Assembly (NCBI RefSeq): GCF_938045625.1
Contig: NZ_CALIAV010000025.1
Span: forward strand, 1-33,473
DNA length: 33,473 nt
Reading direction: 5' to 3'
Source: an uncultured Campylobacter sp.
GTDB taxonomy: Bacteria; Campylobacterota; Campylobacteria; Campylobacterales; Campylobacteraceae
The notes under the pieces were generated by a model. The model saw nothing but the letters and a program-made list of their open reading frames with translations, was not told where the DNA came from and ran no database searches. Shown piece by piece: positions 7,047-14,131 of this stretch (positions are counted from its first letter, which is position 1; each line of letters opens with the position of its first letter). A program made the translations under genes and the position numbers.

Positions 7047-7520
7047 ATGGCATTACCGTTTATCGCAGGCGCGATTTTAGGTGGTTTAGCCGTCGCGGCT
7101 TTCGGCAATAAAGAAAAAATCAAATCGGTTCTTGAGACCGGACTAGACAAGGGCAAGGAGTTTGCCCAAAGTGCAAAAGACTATGCGCAAAAAAAGGCTA
7201 GCGAAGTAAAAGAGTATGCAGAGGGAAAATTTGCCAAAGCGTCCGAAGAGGTCAAAAGCGAAATAAAAAATCGCAAAAGGCGTACTAGCGAGGAAGTAGC
7301 GGCGGAAAAAGCGGCTAAAGAAGCAGCTAGAACAAAACAAGGCGGAAAAAAACCGGGTCCAAAAGCTAAAAAAGCGGTCGCAAAACCAGTAGTAAAAGCC
7401 GGACAAGAACAAGTAAAACCTCAAGAACTAAAGCCGGAAGCCGACGTGACTAAGGAAACTAAAGCGATGGCAGACAGTATCGCAAACGCGCTCGAAGCAA
7501 ATTTGGGCAGAAATCACTAA
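7047..7520 (+). CDS. Glycine-zipper membrane protein with coiled-coil and histone-like tail
   Basis: 157 aa. One glycine-rich hydrophobic segment at the N-terminus (FIAGAILGGLAVAAFG, 5-20) serves as anchor. It is followed by a long amphipathic helix (about 22-100) of the YtxH or apolipoprotein-like kind (KGKEFAQSAKDYAQKKASEV). Residues about 95-125 are Lys/Ala/Pro rich (GKKPGPKAKKAVAKPVVK) and resemble histone H1 tails, so binding of nucleic acid, phosphate or polyphosphate is possible. The last part is a short acidic/alanine helix. Ribosome site AAAGGA; 22 bp after the previous gene. Mycobacterial PacL (DUF1490) proteins, which also serve P-type ATPases, have a similar glycine-zipper start; that is analogy only. 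Confidence 0.75.
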   Translation: MALPFIAGAILGGLAVAAFGNKEKIKSVLETGLDKGKEFAQSAKDYAQKKASEVKEYAEGKFAKASEEVKSEIKNRKRRTSEEVAAEKAAKEAARTKQGGKKPGPKAKKAVAKPVVKAGQEQVKPQELKPEADVTKETKAMADSIANALEANLGRNH

Positions 7521-7530
7521 AAGGTAAAAT

Positions 7531-7836
7531 ATGGCACTAACTTCAACCACTAGACTTCCGGCAGACCACTTAATAAGCGGCGCGCTAATCGGCGCGATGG
7601 CAGCCGGCGGTGTAGAAATACTAAACTATAAAAAAGGCAAGGTCAGCAAAACGCAGGCCGTAGCTAAAACGACTAAAATCGCTATCCAAGGCGGTATCGT
7701 CACGGCGTGCGCTATCAGCGCATCAAATAAACTAGTCTCGGCGCGCTATCTTGCGGCTGCGGCAACGGTTGCAGCCGGTATCGCCGGCGTAATCGCTACG
7801 GAAAAAATAATCAAAATTTTAGAGGAAGATAAATGA
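7531..7836 (+). CDS. Small two-helix glycine-rich membrane protein, MamC-like layout
   Basis: 101 aa. First hydrophobic zipper (LISGALIGAMAAGGVEIL), a polar loop (KKGKVSKTQAVAKTTKIA), then two Ala/Gly-rich hydrophobic stretches (GGIVTACAISASNKL and YLAAAATVAAGIAGVIA) and a charged end. The arrangement of zipper helix, K-x-K-x-S/T-x-T-Q/E-A loop and second helix recalls the magnetosome protein MamC (Mms13), whose loop contacts iron mineral. I am comparing with remembered sequence, so this is a hypothesis. Ten bp after the previous gene with an AAAGG ribosome site, and four bases overlap with the next (ATGA). Confidence 0.72.
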   Translation: MALTSTTRLPADHLISGALIGAMAAGGVEILNYKKGKVSKTQAVAKTTKIAIQGGIVTACAISASNKLVSARYLAAAATVAAGIAGVIATEKIIKILEEDK

Positions 7837-8177
7837 AAAACCCTTACATAAACGAAACGCAAACTATAAATCAATTAAACGAAGACGGTAGCACGACTAC
7901 GACTACTACGACGGTAAAGACTACCGGCGCTCCAAGCGCGCTGGATAATAGCATAAATAATGCGCTAAAAGACTTTATCCCCGCAAATTTTAATGCCGCT
8001 GGCTTCATAAAAGGCGCGCTAATAGGCGGCGTCGCAGCCTACGTGCTAACTAATGAAAATGCCCAAAAGGCGATATTTTCCGCCATCGTAAAGGGGTCAA
8101 ATTTGCTTCAAGCAGGATTTGAAGAACTAAAAGAACGCTTTGAAGACGTAAGGGCTGAAATTGACTCCCAAAAATAA
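7833..8177 (+). CDS. Small glycine-zipper membrane protein with Thr-rich head
   Basis: 114 aa. A polar N-terminal region holds an eight-residue stretch that is almost all Thr (STTTTTTTVK). A single hydrophobic glycine-zipper follows (GFIKGALIGGVAAYVLTN, about 57-75), then an amphipathic helix ending in charged residues. The zipper closely matches that of the 157-aa and 101-aa neighbours, which suggests that they pack together. Start overlaps the previous stop by four bases; its 3' end overlaps the ATPase gene by 17 bases. No enzyme motif is seen. Confidence 0.72.
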   Translation: MKNPYINETQTINQLNEDGSTTTTTTTVKTTGAPSALDNSINNALKDFIPANFNAAGFIKGALIGGVAAYVLTNENAQKAIFSAIVKGSNLLQAGFEELKERFEDVRAEIDSQK

Positions 8178-10236
8178 CGTTCGCATCGCGCATCTAACAA
8201 AAAATCGCGTTAGGTTTATCTGCGAACGCATCGGCGAGAACTGCGACGAGAGCCATTTGGAGGCGCAAATTTCCGAATTTAAATACGTAAAAAGCGTCAG
8301 AGTAAATAAAAAAGCTAAGAGCATCGTGGTCGGCTTTGATTCAAATTTAGACGAGATTAAAGATTTTATCGAGAATTTACCGATTAAAAATTTAAGCAAG
8401 CGTAAAGAAGAGCCAAGCAAGGCTGAAATTTATAAAGCCGCAGCCGCTTTAGCTCTGACTCCACTGATTGGTAGCAATGGCGTAAAGGCTGCAGTTAGCC
8501 TCGTCGCCGCAGCTCCTTTGCTAAAAGAGGGCGCAAGCGAAGCCGTAAATGAGGGCGTAACCTCAAAAGCTCTTGAAGCCGCGGCCGTCGGCGTGAGCTT
8601 AGCTAGACGCGACTTTTTGGCGGCAAATAGCACGAATCTCATGCTAACCATCGGCGAATATATGGAAGAAAGCGCCGTACATCGCAGCGACGACCTTATC
8701 AAAGAACTAGCCCGTCCAAACATCGAAGAGGTCTGGATCGAGATAAATAATAACGGCGAAAAATCTCTCAAAAAAATCTCGACCGCCGACGTCAAAGTAG
8801 GCGACATCGTGGTCGTCGGCGCAGGCGAGAGTATCGGTATAGACGGCTATATCGTAGAAGGCACCGCAAGCGTAAATCAAGTCTCGATGACGGGCGAAGC
8901 AGAACCGGTCAAAAAAGAGCGCGGCGACCGAGTGATGAGCGGAACGGTCGTAGAAGACGGACGCATCAAAATTTGGGCCGAGAGCATAGCCGCCGAGAGC
9001 GCGACTGCGAGGATAAAATCATATATCCAAAGCTCGCTAAACGAAAAATCCGCCGTCGGACTAAAAGCCACGAAGCTAGCCGACAAGCTAGTGCCAGTGA
9101 CGCTAAGTCTAGCCGGCGTTTCGTATCTGCTTAGCCGAGATATGACTCGCGTAGCTAGCGTCTTGCAGGCGGACTACTCCTGCGCGCTAAAACTAGCCAC
9201 GCCCGTAGCATTTAAATCAAGCATCTCAAAAGCCGGCCGAAACGGAGTGCTGATAAAAGGCGCCAAAGCTATCGAAGCGCTAGCGAGCGCCGATACTTTT
9301 GTCTTTGATAAAACAGGCACGCTAACGCACGGCAGCCTAAGCGTCGTCAAGGTTCACTCGTTTAACAAAGAATTTACTGAAGCGCAGCTGTTAAATTTGA
9401 CCGCAAGCGCTGAGGAGCACTACTTTCACCCCGTAGCCGAAGCTATCGTAAAGGCCGCGCGCGAGATAGGCTTTCACCACATCCACCACGACGAGGTCGA
9501 GTTTATCGTTGCTCACGGAGTCAAAACATACGTAGGCGGCAAAGAGGTCGTGATCGGCTCGCGGCATTTTTTAGAGGACGACGAGCAAATTTCATTTAGC
9601 AAACACGAAGAAATCATAAAAAGCGAAGTAGACAGCGGACTCACGCTACTTTACGTAGGCTACGACAAAGAGCTCTTAGGCGTCATCGCCATGCGCGACA
9701 CCATGCGAGAAAACGCGGCGCAAACGCTAGCAAAGCTACGAAAACTAGGCGTAAAAGAGCTGATAATGCTAACTGGCGACGTGCAGTCTAAAGCCGATCA
9801 GGTAGCAAGCGAGCTAGGTATCGATAGAGTCTACGCAAACTGCCTACCTACCGATAAAGCAGGCATCATCGAGCAGCTAAAAGCCGAGGGTAAAAAAGTA
9901 GCCTTTGTCGGAGACGGTATCAACGACGCGCCAAGCCTCACCAAAGCGCACGTAGGCATCAGCATGCAAAAGGGCGCCGATATAGCAAAAGCCACCGCCG
10001 ACATCAGCCTACTAAAAGACGACATCGGCTCGGTCGCCGTCGCAAAAGACGTCGCAAATAAAACTATGAGGCTGATAAATACGAATTTTAACGCCACCGT
10101 AGGTATAAACTCGCTCATCTTAGCAGGTGCGACGTTTGGACTCTTTAACCCTATCGCCACAGCCGTTTTACACAACGGTACGACGATCGGACTGCTGGCA
10201 AATTCGATGAAAGGCGTCAAGATAGGCGCGAAGTAA
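8161..10236 (+). CDS. P1B-type metal-transporting ATPase with SCA transmembrane triad
   Basis: 691 aa from TTG at 8161; the first in-frame ATG is at residue 161, too late. An N-terminal HMA-like domain (about 8-75) lacks CxxC. The A-domain TGE is at 244-246 (SMTGEAEPV), the phosphorylation site DKTGT at D383, the HP locus at H423-P424, TGD at 538-540 and GDGINDAP at 584-591, so the pump is complete. The metal triad before the P-domain reads DYSCALKLATP (Cys341), not CPC or SPC. A His cluster (FHHIHH) lies near 438-443. About six hydrophobic segments are seen, the last two around 643-685 with the P1B-like HNGTT. The triad and context point to Fe2+ or another non-copper metal, possibly the P1B-6 group of ferrosome FezB; that is inference. 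Confidence 0.9.
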   Translation: MTPKNNVRIAHLTKNRVRFICERIGENCDESHLEAQISEFKYVKSVRVNKKAKSIVVGFDSNLDEIKDFIENLPIKNLSKRKEEPSKAEIYKAAAALALTPLIGSNGVKAAVSLVAAAPLLKEGASEAVNEGVTSKALEAAAVGVSLARRDFLAANSTNLMLTIGEYMEESAVHRSDDLIKELARPNIEEVWIEINNNGEKSLKKISTADVKVGDIVVVGAGESIGIDGYIVEGTASVNQVSMTGEAEPVKKERGDRVMSGTVVEDGRIKIWAESIAAESATARIKSYIQSSLNEKSAVGLKATKLADKLVPVTLSLAGVSYLLSRDMTRVASVLQADYSCALKLATPVAFKSSISKAGRNGVLIKGAKAIEALASADTFVFDKTGTLTHGSLSVVKVHSFNKEFTEAQLLNLTASAEEHYFHPVAEAIVKAAREIGFHHIHHDEVEFIVAHGVKTYVGGKEVVIGSRHFLEDDEQISFSKHEEIIKSEVDSGLTLLYVGYDKELLGVIAMRDTMRENAAQTLAKLRKLGVKELIMLTGDVQSKADQVASELGIDRVYANCLPTDKAGIIEQLKAEGKKVAFVGDGINDAPSLTKAHVGISMQKGADIAKATADISLLKDDIGSVAVAKDVANKTMRLINTNFNATVGINSLILAGATFGLFNPIATAVLHNGTTIGLLANSMKGVKIGAK

Positions 10237-10253
10237 ATTTGAAGGAATGACGG

Positions 10254-11714
10254 TTGATAGATAAAATTTTAAAATTTATGAACGATGAGATGTCGCTAGC
10301 CAACGACTTTTTGTATGGCTATTTTTTGGTTATCGTGCTCGTTCTTACCGGTATTTATTTTAGCTATATTACTAGATTCGTGCAGTTTAGGATGTTTTTC
10401 GAGGCTTGCAAAGTACTAGTCGAGAAAAAGGATAAATACAATAAGCACCACCTTACGCCCTTTCAAGCGCTTATGATCTCAACCGCCTCGCGCGTGGGCA
10501 TCGGAAATATCGCGGGCATATCCGCCGCTATCGTAGCGGGCGGTCCGGGCGCGCTATTTTGGATGTGCCTGATGGCGTTTTTGGGTGCAGCTTCGGCATT
10601 TGCCGAGAGTACGCTAGCTCAAATTTACAAGACCAAAGACGTATTCGGCTTTAAGGGCGGCCCGGCATACTACATCAAAAACGGCCTAGGCATCAAGTGG
10701 ATGGCGAGCCTTTTTGCCGTCATTCTCATCATCACCTACGCTTACGGATTTAACGGCCTACAAAGCTACACCATGACCTCCGCCTTTCAAATTTACTACG
10801 ACCAAAGCGCGGGCGCTACGAGCTTTAGCGATAGCGGCTTGCCCGTGGGTATCGGCCTCATACTTACCGCATTTGCGGCGGTGATGTTTTTTAGCAAGAG
10901 CCATATTATCGGCAAGGTCAGCTCCTACATCGTGCCTTTTATGGCGCTTGCTTACATCCTGCTAGCCTTTATCGCGATCTGCTTAAATTTAGACAAACTT
11001 CCGGCCGTCTTTGATATGATCATGAAAAGCGCCTTTGATTTTAAGGCGATATTCGGCGGATTTGCGGGCAGCGTGATCGTCTACGGTATCAAGCGCGGAC
11101 TGTTTTCAAACGAAGCAGGCATGGGTTCTGCGCCAAACGCGGCCGCCGCGGCTCACACGAGCCACCCCGTAAAGCAAGGACTCGTGCAGGCGATGGCGGT
11201 TTTTATAGATATGACGATCTGCGTGGCTTCTGGCATGATAGTGCTTTTCTCGCAGGCTTATATCACAAAGCAAACGGGCGCCAGCGGCGAACTGCTCACC
11301 GCGCTTCCTTTAGTGCAGGCCGCGATGCGCGAGTACTACGGCGAGATCGGCCTTCACTTTACGACGCTTGCGGTGGTGCTTTTTGCGATCACGTCGCTGA
11401 TCGGCAACTACTACTACGCGCAGGCAAATATCAAATACCTCACCAAAAACCACAAAATCGCCATAGCCTTTAAGCTAACGGCGGTCGCGATGATATTCGT
11501 CGGAGCGCAGATGAACCTAACTATCGCCTGGAACATCGCCGATATCACGATGGCGGCGATGGCTACGATAAATATCGCGGCGATCTTTATGCTATCAAAA
11601 GTCATGATAAAAGCCCTAAAAGACTACGAATCGCAAAGAAAAGCTGGGCTAAATCCGGAATTTGACCCTGAGAGCATAGGCATCGCAAACACAACTTGCT
11701 GGAGAAAAAAATGA
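10254..11714 (+). CDS. AGCS-family sodium:alanine/glycine symporter
   Basis: 486 aa, normal family length, with 10-12 hydrophobic segments. Signature stretches are VGIGNIAGISAAIVAGGPG near 82-100 and RGLFSNEAGMGSAPNAAAAA near 280-299. The protein should import alanine or glycine with Na+ across the inner membrane. The start is TTG at 10254, seven bases after GAAGGA; the next in-frame ATG is at 10278. It follows the ATPase by 17 bp and so appears to share the metal operon, which is an odd partner for an amino-acid symporter. Its stop overlaps the next ATG by four bases. Confidence 0.88.
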   Translation: MIDKILKFMNDEMSLANDFLYGYFLVIVLVLTGIYFSYITRFVQFRMFFEACKVLVEKKDKYNKHHLTPFQALMISTASRVGIGNIAGISAAIVAGGPGALFWMCLMAFLGAASAFAESTLAQIYKTKDVFGFKGGPAYYIKNGLGIKWMASLFAVILIITYAYGFNGLQSYTMTSAFQIYYDQSAGATSFSDSGLPVGIGLILTAFAAVMFFSKSHIIGKVSSYIVPFMALAYILLAFIAICLNLDKLPAVFDMIMKSAFDFKAIFGGFAGSVIVYGIKRGLFSNEAGMGSAPNAAAAAHTSHPVKQGLVQAMAVFIDMTICVASGMIVLFSQAYITKQTGASGELLTALPLVQAAMREYYGEIGLHFTTLAVVLFAITSLIGNYYYAQANIKYLTKNHKIAIAFKLTAVAMIFVGAQMNLTIAWNIADITMAAMATINIAAIFMLSKVMIKALKDYESQRKAGLNPEFDPESIGIANTTCWRKK

Positions 11715-11995
11715 ACATAAACGGACAACTTTTAAATTTACAAACACACAGAAAAGTCGCAAAAATCGGCATGAGCGTCACTCTAGCCACAGTTTGCCTA
11801 ACGGCGTTCGGGCTTAAAGGCAGAAACAAAGGCAGCTTTAAAAAGTGGCACGTAGCCTCAGGCGTCGCGTTTATAGGTTTTTCGCTCTATCACGCGGGCC
11901 TCTACGAAAACGGCATCTTTAGAAACATGATCGTAAACGCAAATAAGAAAAACGCCGAGGCAAAAAGGCTAGCAAGCGATGATCAAGATAAATGA
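11711..11995 (+). CDS. Small membrane protein with two helices and an H-x13-H pair
   Basis: 94 aa from ATG at 11711, which overlaps the symporter stop (ATGA) and has GGAG six bases upstream; a TTG at 11696 is less likely. Two hydrophobic helices lie at about 15-34 and 47-65, separated by a basic loop. His47 and His61 stand 14 residues apart across the second helix and His13 precedes the first, a layout that could bind heme as in b-type cytochromes. The family was not recognised. The 3' end overlaps the ModD-like gene by 17 bases, so the two are tightly coupled. Confidence 0.72.
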   Translation: MNINGQLLNLQTHRKVAKIGMSVTLATVCLTAFGLKGRNKGSFKKWHVASGVAFIGFSLYHAGLYENGIFRNMIVNANKKNAEAKRLASDDQDK

Positions 11996-12821
11996 CGCCG
12001 AAATTTTAGCCTACATCGGTGAGGATCTGCCCTACTTTGATCTTACGACCTCGCTTCAAGGCATCCGCAAAAACGCCGTCTTAACCATACTGCCGCGCGA
12101 GGACGTGACGGTTAGCTGCGTAGACGTCGCCGCTCGCATCGCGCGTTTGCTAGACTGCGAGACGCAAATTTGCGTCCCAAACTCCGCCGTCGCGGCCGCA
12201 AAAAAGCCGATCGTAAAAATCAGCGGTAGCTACGATAATGTGCACAAAGCCTGGAAACTAGCGCAAATTTGCCTAGAGTACGCCTGCAAGATCGCCACCT
12301 ACGCAAGAGCGATGAACGAAGCCGCCAAAAGCGTAAATCCAAAATGCGAAATCCTAGCCACGCGCAAGAGCTTTCCGTTTGCCAAGAAATTTTGCCTAAA
12401 AGCCGTGCTTGAGGGCGGCTGCGGCGTGCACAGGCTAAATTTGAGCGACAGCGTGCTATTTTTCAAAAACCACATCAAAGCCTACGACTCGTATGAAGAG
12501 TTTTTGGCTCAAATTCCAACCTTCAAAGCAAAATCTCCCGAGCGCAAAATCGCCGTCGAATGCGAAAATTTAGATGATTGCGAAGCACTTTTAAAGGCGG
12601 GCGCCGACGTCGTACAGTGCGATAAATTTACGCCGGAGGCCGTAAAGCAAGCAGTAGGCTTGCGAGATAAAATCGCCCCAAACGCGGCCTTGGTCGCAAG
12701 CGGCGGGATAAATCTAAAAAACGTTCGAGAATTTGCCGCCACAGGCGCGGACGCACTCGTTACGTCAGCGATGTACACGCAAGGCATGGCCGACATCACC
12801 GCGGTTTTAGAGATAGCGTAA
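11979..12821 (+). CDS. modD: ModD-like pyrophosphorylase (NadC-related phosphoribosyltransferase fold)
   Basis: 280 aa. The sequence follows the quinolinate phosphoribosyltransferase fold: DLTTSLQGI near 21, ATRKSFPFAKKFCLKAVLEG near 127-146 with the Thr-Arg-Lys phosphate motif, GGCGVHRLNLSD near 146, AVECENLDDCEALLKAGADV near 192-211 and ASGGINLKNVREFAATGAD near the end. The S-F-P after TRK matches ModD, not NadC (TRKTTPGLR). ModD proteins are usually found with molybdate transport genes but have no firmly known reaction. No molybdate genes are in the window; here it ends the metal operon. NadC is the alternative. Confidence 0.82.
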   Translation: MIKINDAEILAYIGEDLPYFDLTTSLQGIRKNAVLTILPREDVTVSCVDVAARIARLLDCETQICVPNSAVAAAKKPIVKISGSYDNVHKAWKLAQICLEYACKIATYARAMNEAAKSVNPKCEILATRKSFPFAKKFCLKAVLEGGCGVHRLNLSDSVLFFKNHIKAYDSYEEFLAQIPTFKAKSPERKIAVECENLDDCEALLKAGADVVQCDKFTPEAVKQAVGLRDKIAPNAALVASGGINLKNVREFAATGADALVTSAMYTQGMADITAVLEIA

Positions 12822-12826
12822 ATTTG

Positions 12827-12860
12827 CAAATTTGACGGACCACTTGGCTAGTCAAATTTG
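12827..12860. terminator. Inverted repeat between convergent modD and the 373-aa gene
   Basis: Perfect 10-bp arms (CAAATTTGAC / GTCAAATTTG) with a 14-base loop, six bases after the modD stop. It is well placed for a terminator but has no clear U-run, and the arms consist of the common TCAAATTTGA word, so chance is possible. Confidence 0.45.
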
Positions 12861-12895
12861 TACATGCGTTTAACATATAGCTATCTCAAACTTTC

Positions 12896-14017
12896 TCATC
12901 TTCTATCCTTTTTAAAGAATTCCTCTATCATCTTTTGATTGCAGTCCTGTATCCAAGTGGTCTCGTTTTTATTGCATAGCCAAAACGGACCTCCCGACTC
13001 CGGACCCAAAGCATTAGTTAAGACTTGGATTAGCCAAGAGTGATAAGACTCGTAGATGTATGTATTGTCGGCTAGTATCTTGCCCGTATTTATGTCTTTT
13101 ATTAGTCCGCCGTAGTTAAATCCCATGCCTATTACCTTATCAAACATAGTTTTTATATCGGGCTTTAGTTCTATGACGGCATACGGATATTTTATTACGA
13201 GTTCGGCAGACGCTATCTCATCTTCATTGATTTCTTTGCGAGCTATACATTTGTCTTTGTAGATTTGTTTGTAGTATTCCATCTTTTTATCTACGTCTTG
13301 CAATCTATCTATAACCCACTCTATTTGATAGTCGTCCCACGTAAATACTTTGCCGTTCCTATTAATAGGGTTTGGGCTTTTGTATCGCTCTTGCACTATT
13401 TTTATTATTTTGTCTACTACTATTCTTTGCTGCTGCGGGTAGCTCTTTTTTCTCTCTTCGTTATCAAACCAGGCATTATAATATATCTCTTTATATTCGC
13501 TGGGTTTTGAATGATATTCATCGTAAAGTTGCTTAAACTCGGGATAAGGTATTTTTTTATCGGATAAGTATTTTTTTAGTTCTTCATCTACCGACATAAA
13601 GCAATTGTTTGAAGTATTGCTATCTACGTAAACTCTAAAAAATTTACCGTTATTAGGGCTATCTTCCGCTTGAACCCTATAATCTATATAGTCCAAATCG
13701 CCGTTTATCAACATCGTAAAAGCAATGTCTTTAGTATATTGCGACGATAATTGATTTACTTCAGGAAACCACCTATCAAATTTCTTTTCTCCGGCATAAT
13801 ATCCTCTGCTGGTTGGCTTTTCGTAGACGTTTATCTTTCCGTATAAATTTCCGTAGTAATGAAATATGGCCGAGGTTATAAACCCGTCTGCGAAAAACAC
13901 CATAAACCAAGCAAAAAGCCAAAGTAGCTTGCGTTTGCCTTTGGGGGCGATTAAAGCAACAAAGAAGCTTACGATTAGAAAAATGAGTGCGATTAGAAGT
14001 GCTGCGGCGTCGTGCAT
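12896..14017 (-). CDS. Unrecognised two-helix membrane-anchored protein
   Basis: 373 aa. Two N-terminal membrane helices (about 5-24 and 31-52) with a basic turn (APKGKRKLLW) leave a large domain of some 320 residues, probably outside the cytoplasm. That domain is rich in Tyr, Asn, Asp and Lys, and contains four or more Cys, including two near the end (WLCNKNETTWIQDCNQ) that could form a disulfide. I do not recognise it. The gene is plainly more AT-rich than its neighbours and uses AT-ending codons, which suggests recent acquisition. It starts at ATG 14017 with AAAGGATC upstream and is convergent with modD. Confidence 0.78.
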   Translation of the reverse strand: MHDAAALLIALIFLIVSFFVALIAPKGKRKLLWLFAWFMVFFADGFITSAIFHYYGNLYGKINVYEKPTSRGYYAGEKKFDRWFPEVNQLSSQYTKDIAFTMLINGDLDYIDYRVQAEDSPNNGKFFRVYVDSNTSNNCFMSVDEELKKYLSDKKIPYPEFKQLYDEYHSKPSEYKEIYYNAWFDNEERKKSYPQQQRIVVDKIIKIVQERYKSPNPINRNGKVFTWDDYQIEWVIDRLQDVDKKMEYYKQIYKDKCIARKEINEDEIASAELVIKYPYAVIELKPDIKTMFDKVIGMGFNYGGLIKDINTGKILADNTYIYESYHSWLIQVLTNALGPESGGPFWLCNKNETTWIQDCNQKMIEEFFKKDRR

Positions 14018-14068
14018 ATCTGATCCTTTTTAAAACTCAAATTTAAAATACCCACTGCCGTCAAGTAA

Positions 14069-14093
14069 AGCGGCGATGTTTGGTCTCGCCGCT
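14069..14093 (-). terminator. Hairpin after the EamA transporter gene
   Basis: Perfect 8-bp GC-rich stem (AGCGGCGA / TCGCCGCT) with a 9-base loop, between the transporter stop (14132) and the 373-aa gene start. On the minus strand it is followed by TTTACTTG. Plausible intrinsic terminator for the transporter. Confidence 0.55.
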
Positions 14094-14131
14094 AGTTTTA
14101 AATTTTAGCTAAATTTGGCTTCAAATTTAGA

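Noticed and set aside
7143..7424. Minus-strand frame rich in Phe, Tyr and Cys
   Set aside because: Antisense of the Lys/Ala-rich 157-aa gene; typical shadow composition.
10247..10249. ATG just before the symporter as its start
   Set aside because: It is out of frame with the symporter; the in-frame TTG at 10254 has the better ribosome site.
11979..12821. NadC (quinolinate phosphoribosyltransferase) as the product
   Set aside because: The phosphate motif is TRKSFP rather than TRKTTP, and no nadA or nadB is near; ModD fits better, though not beyond doubt.
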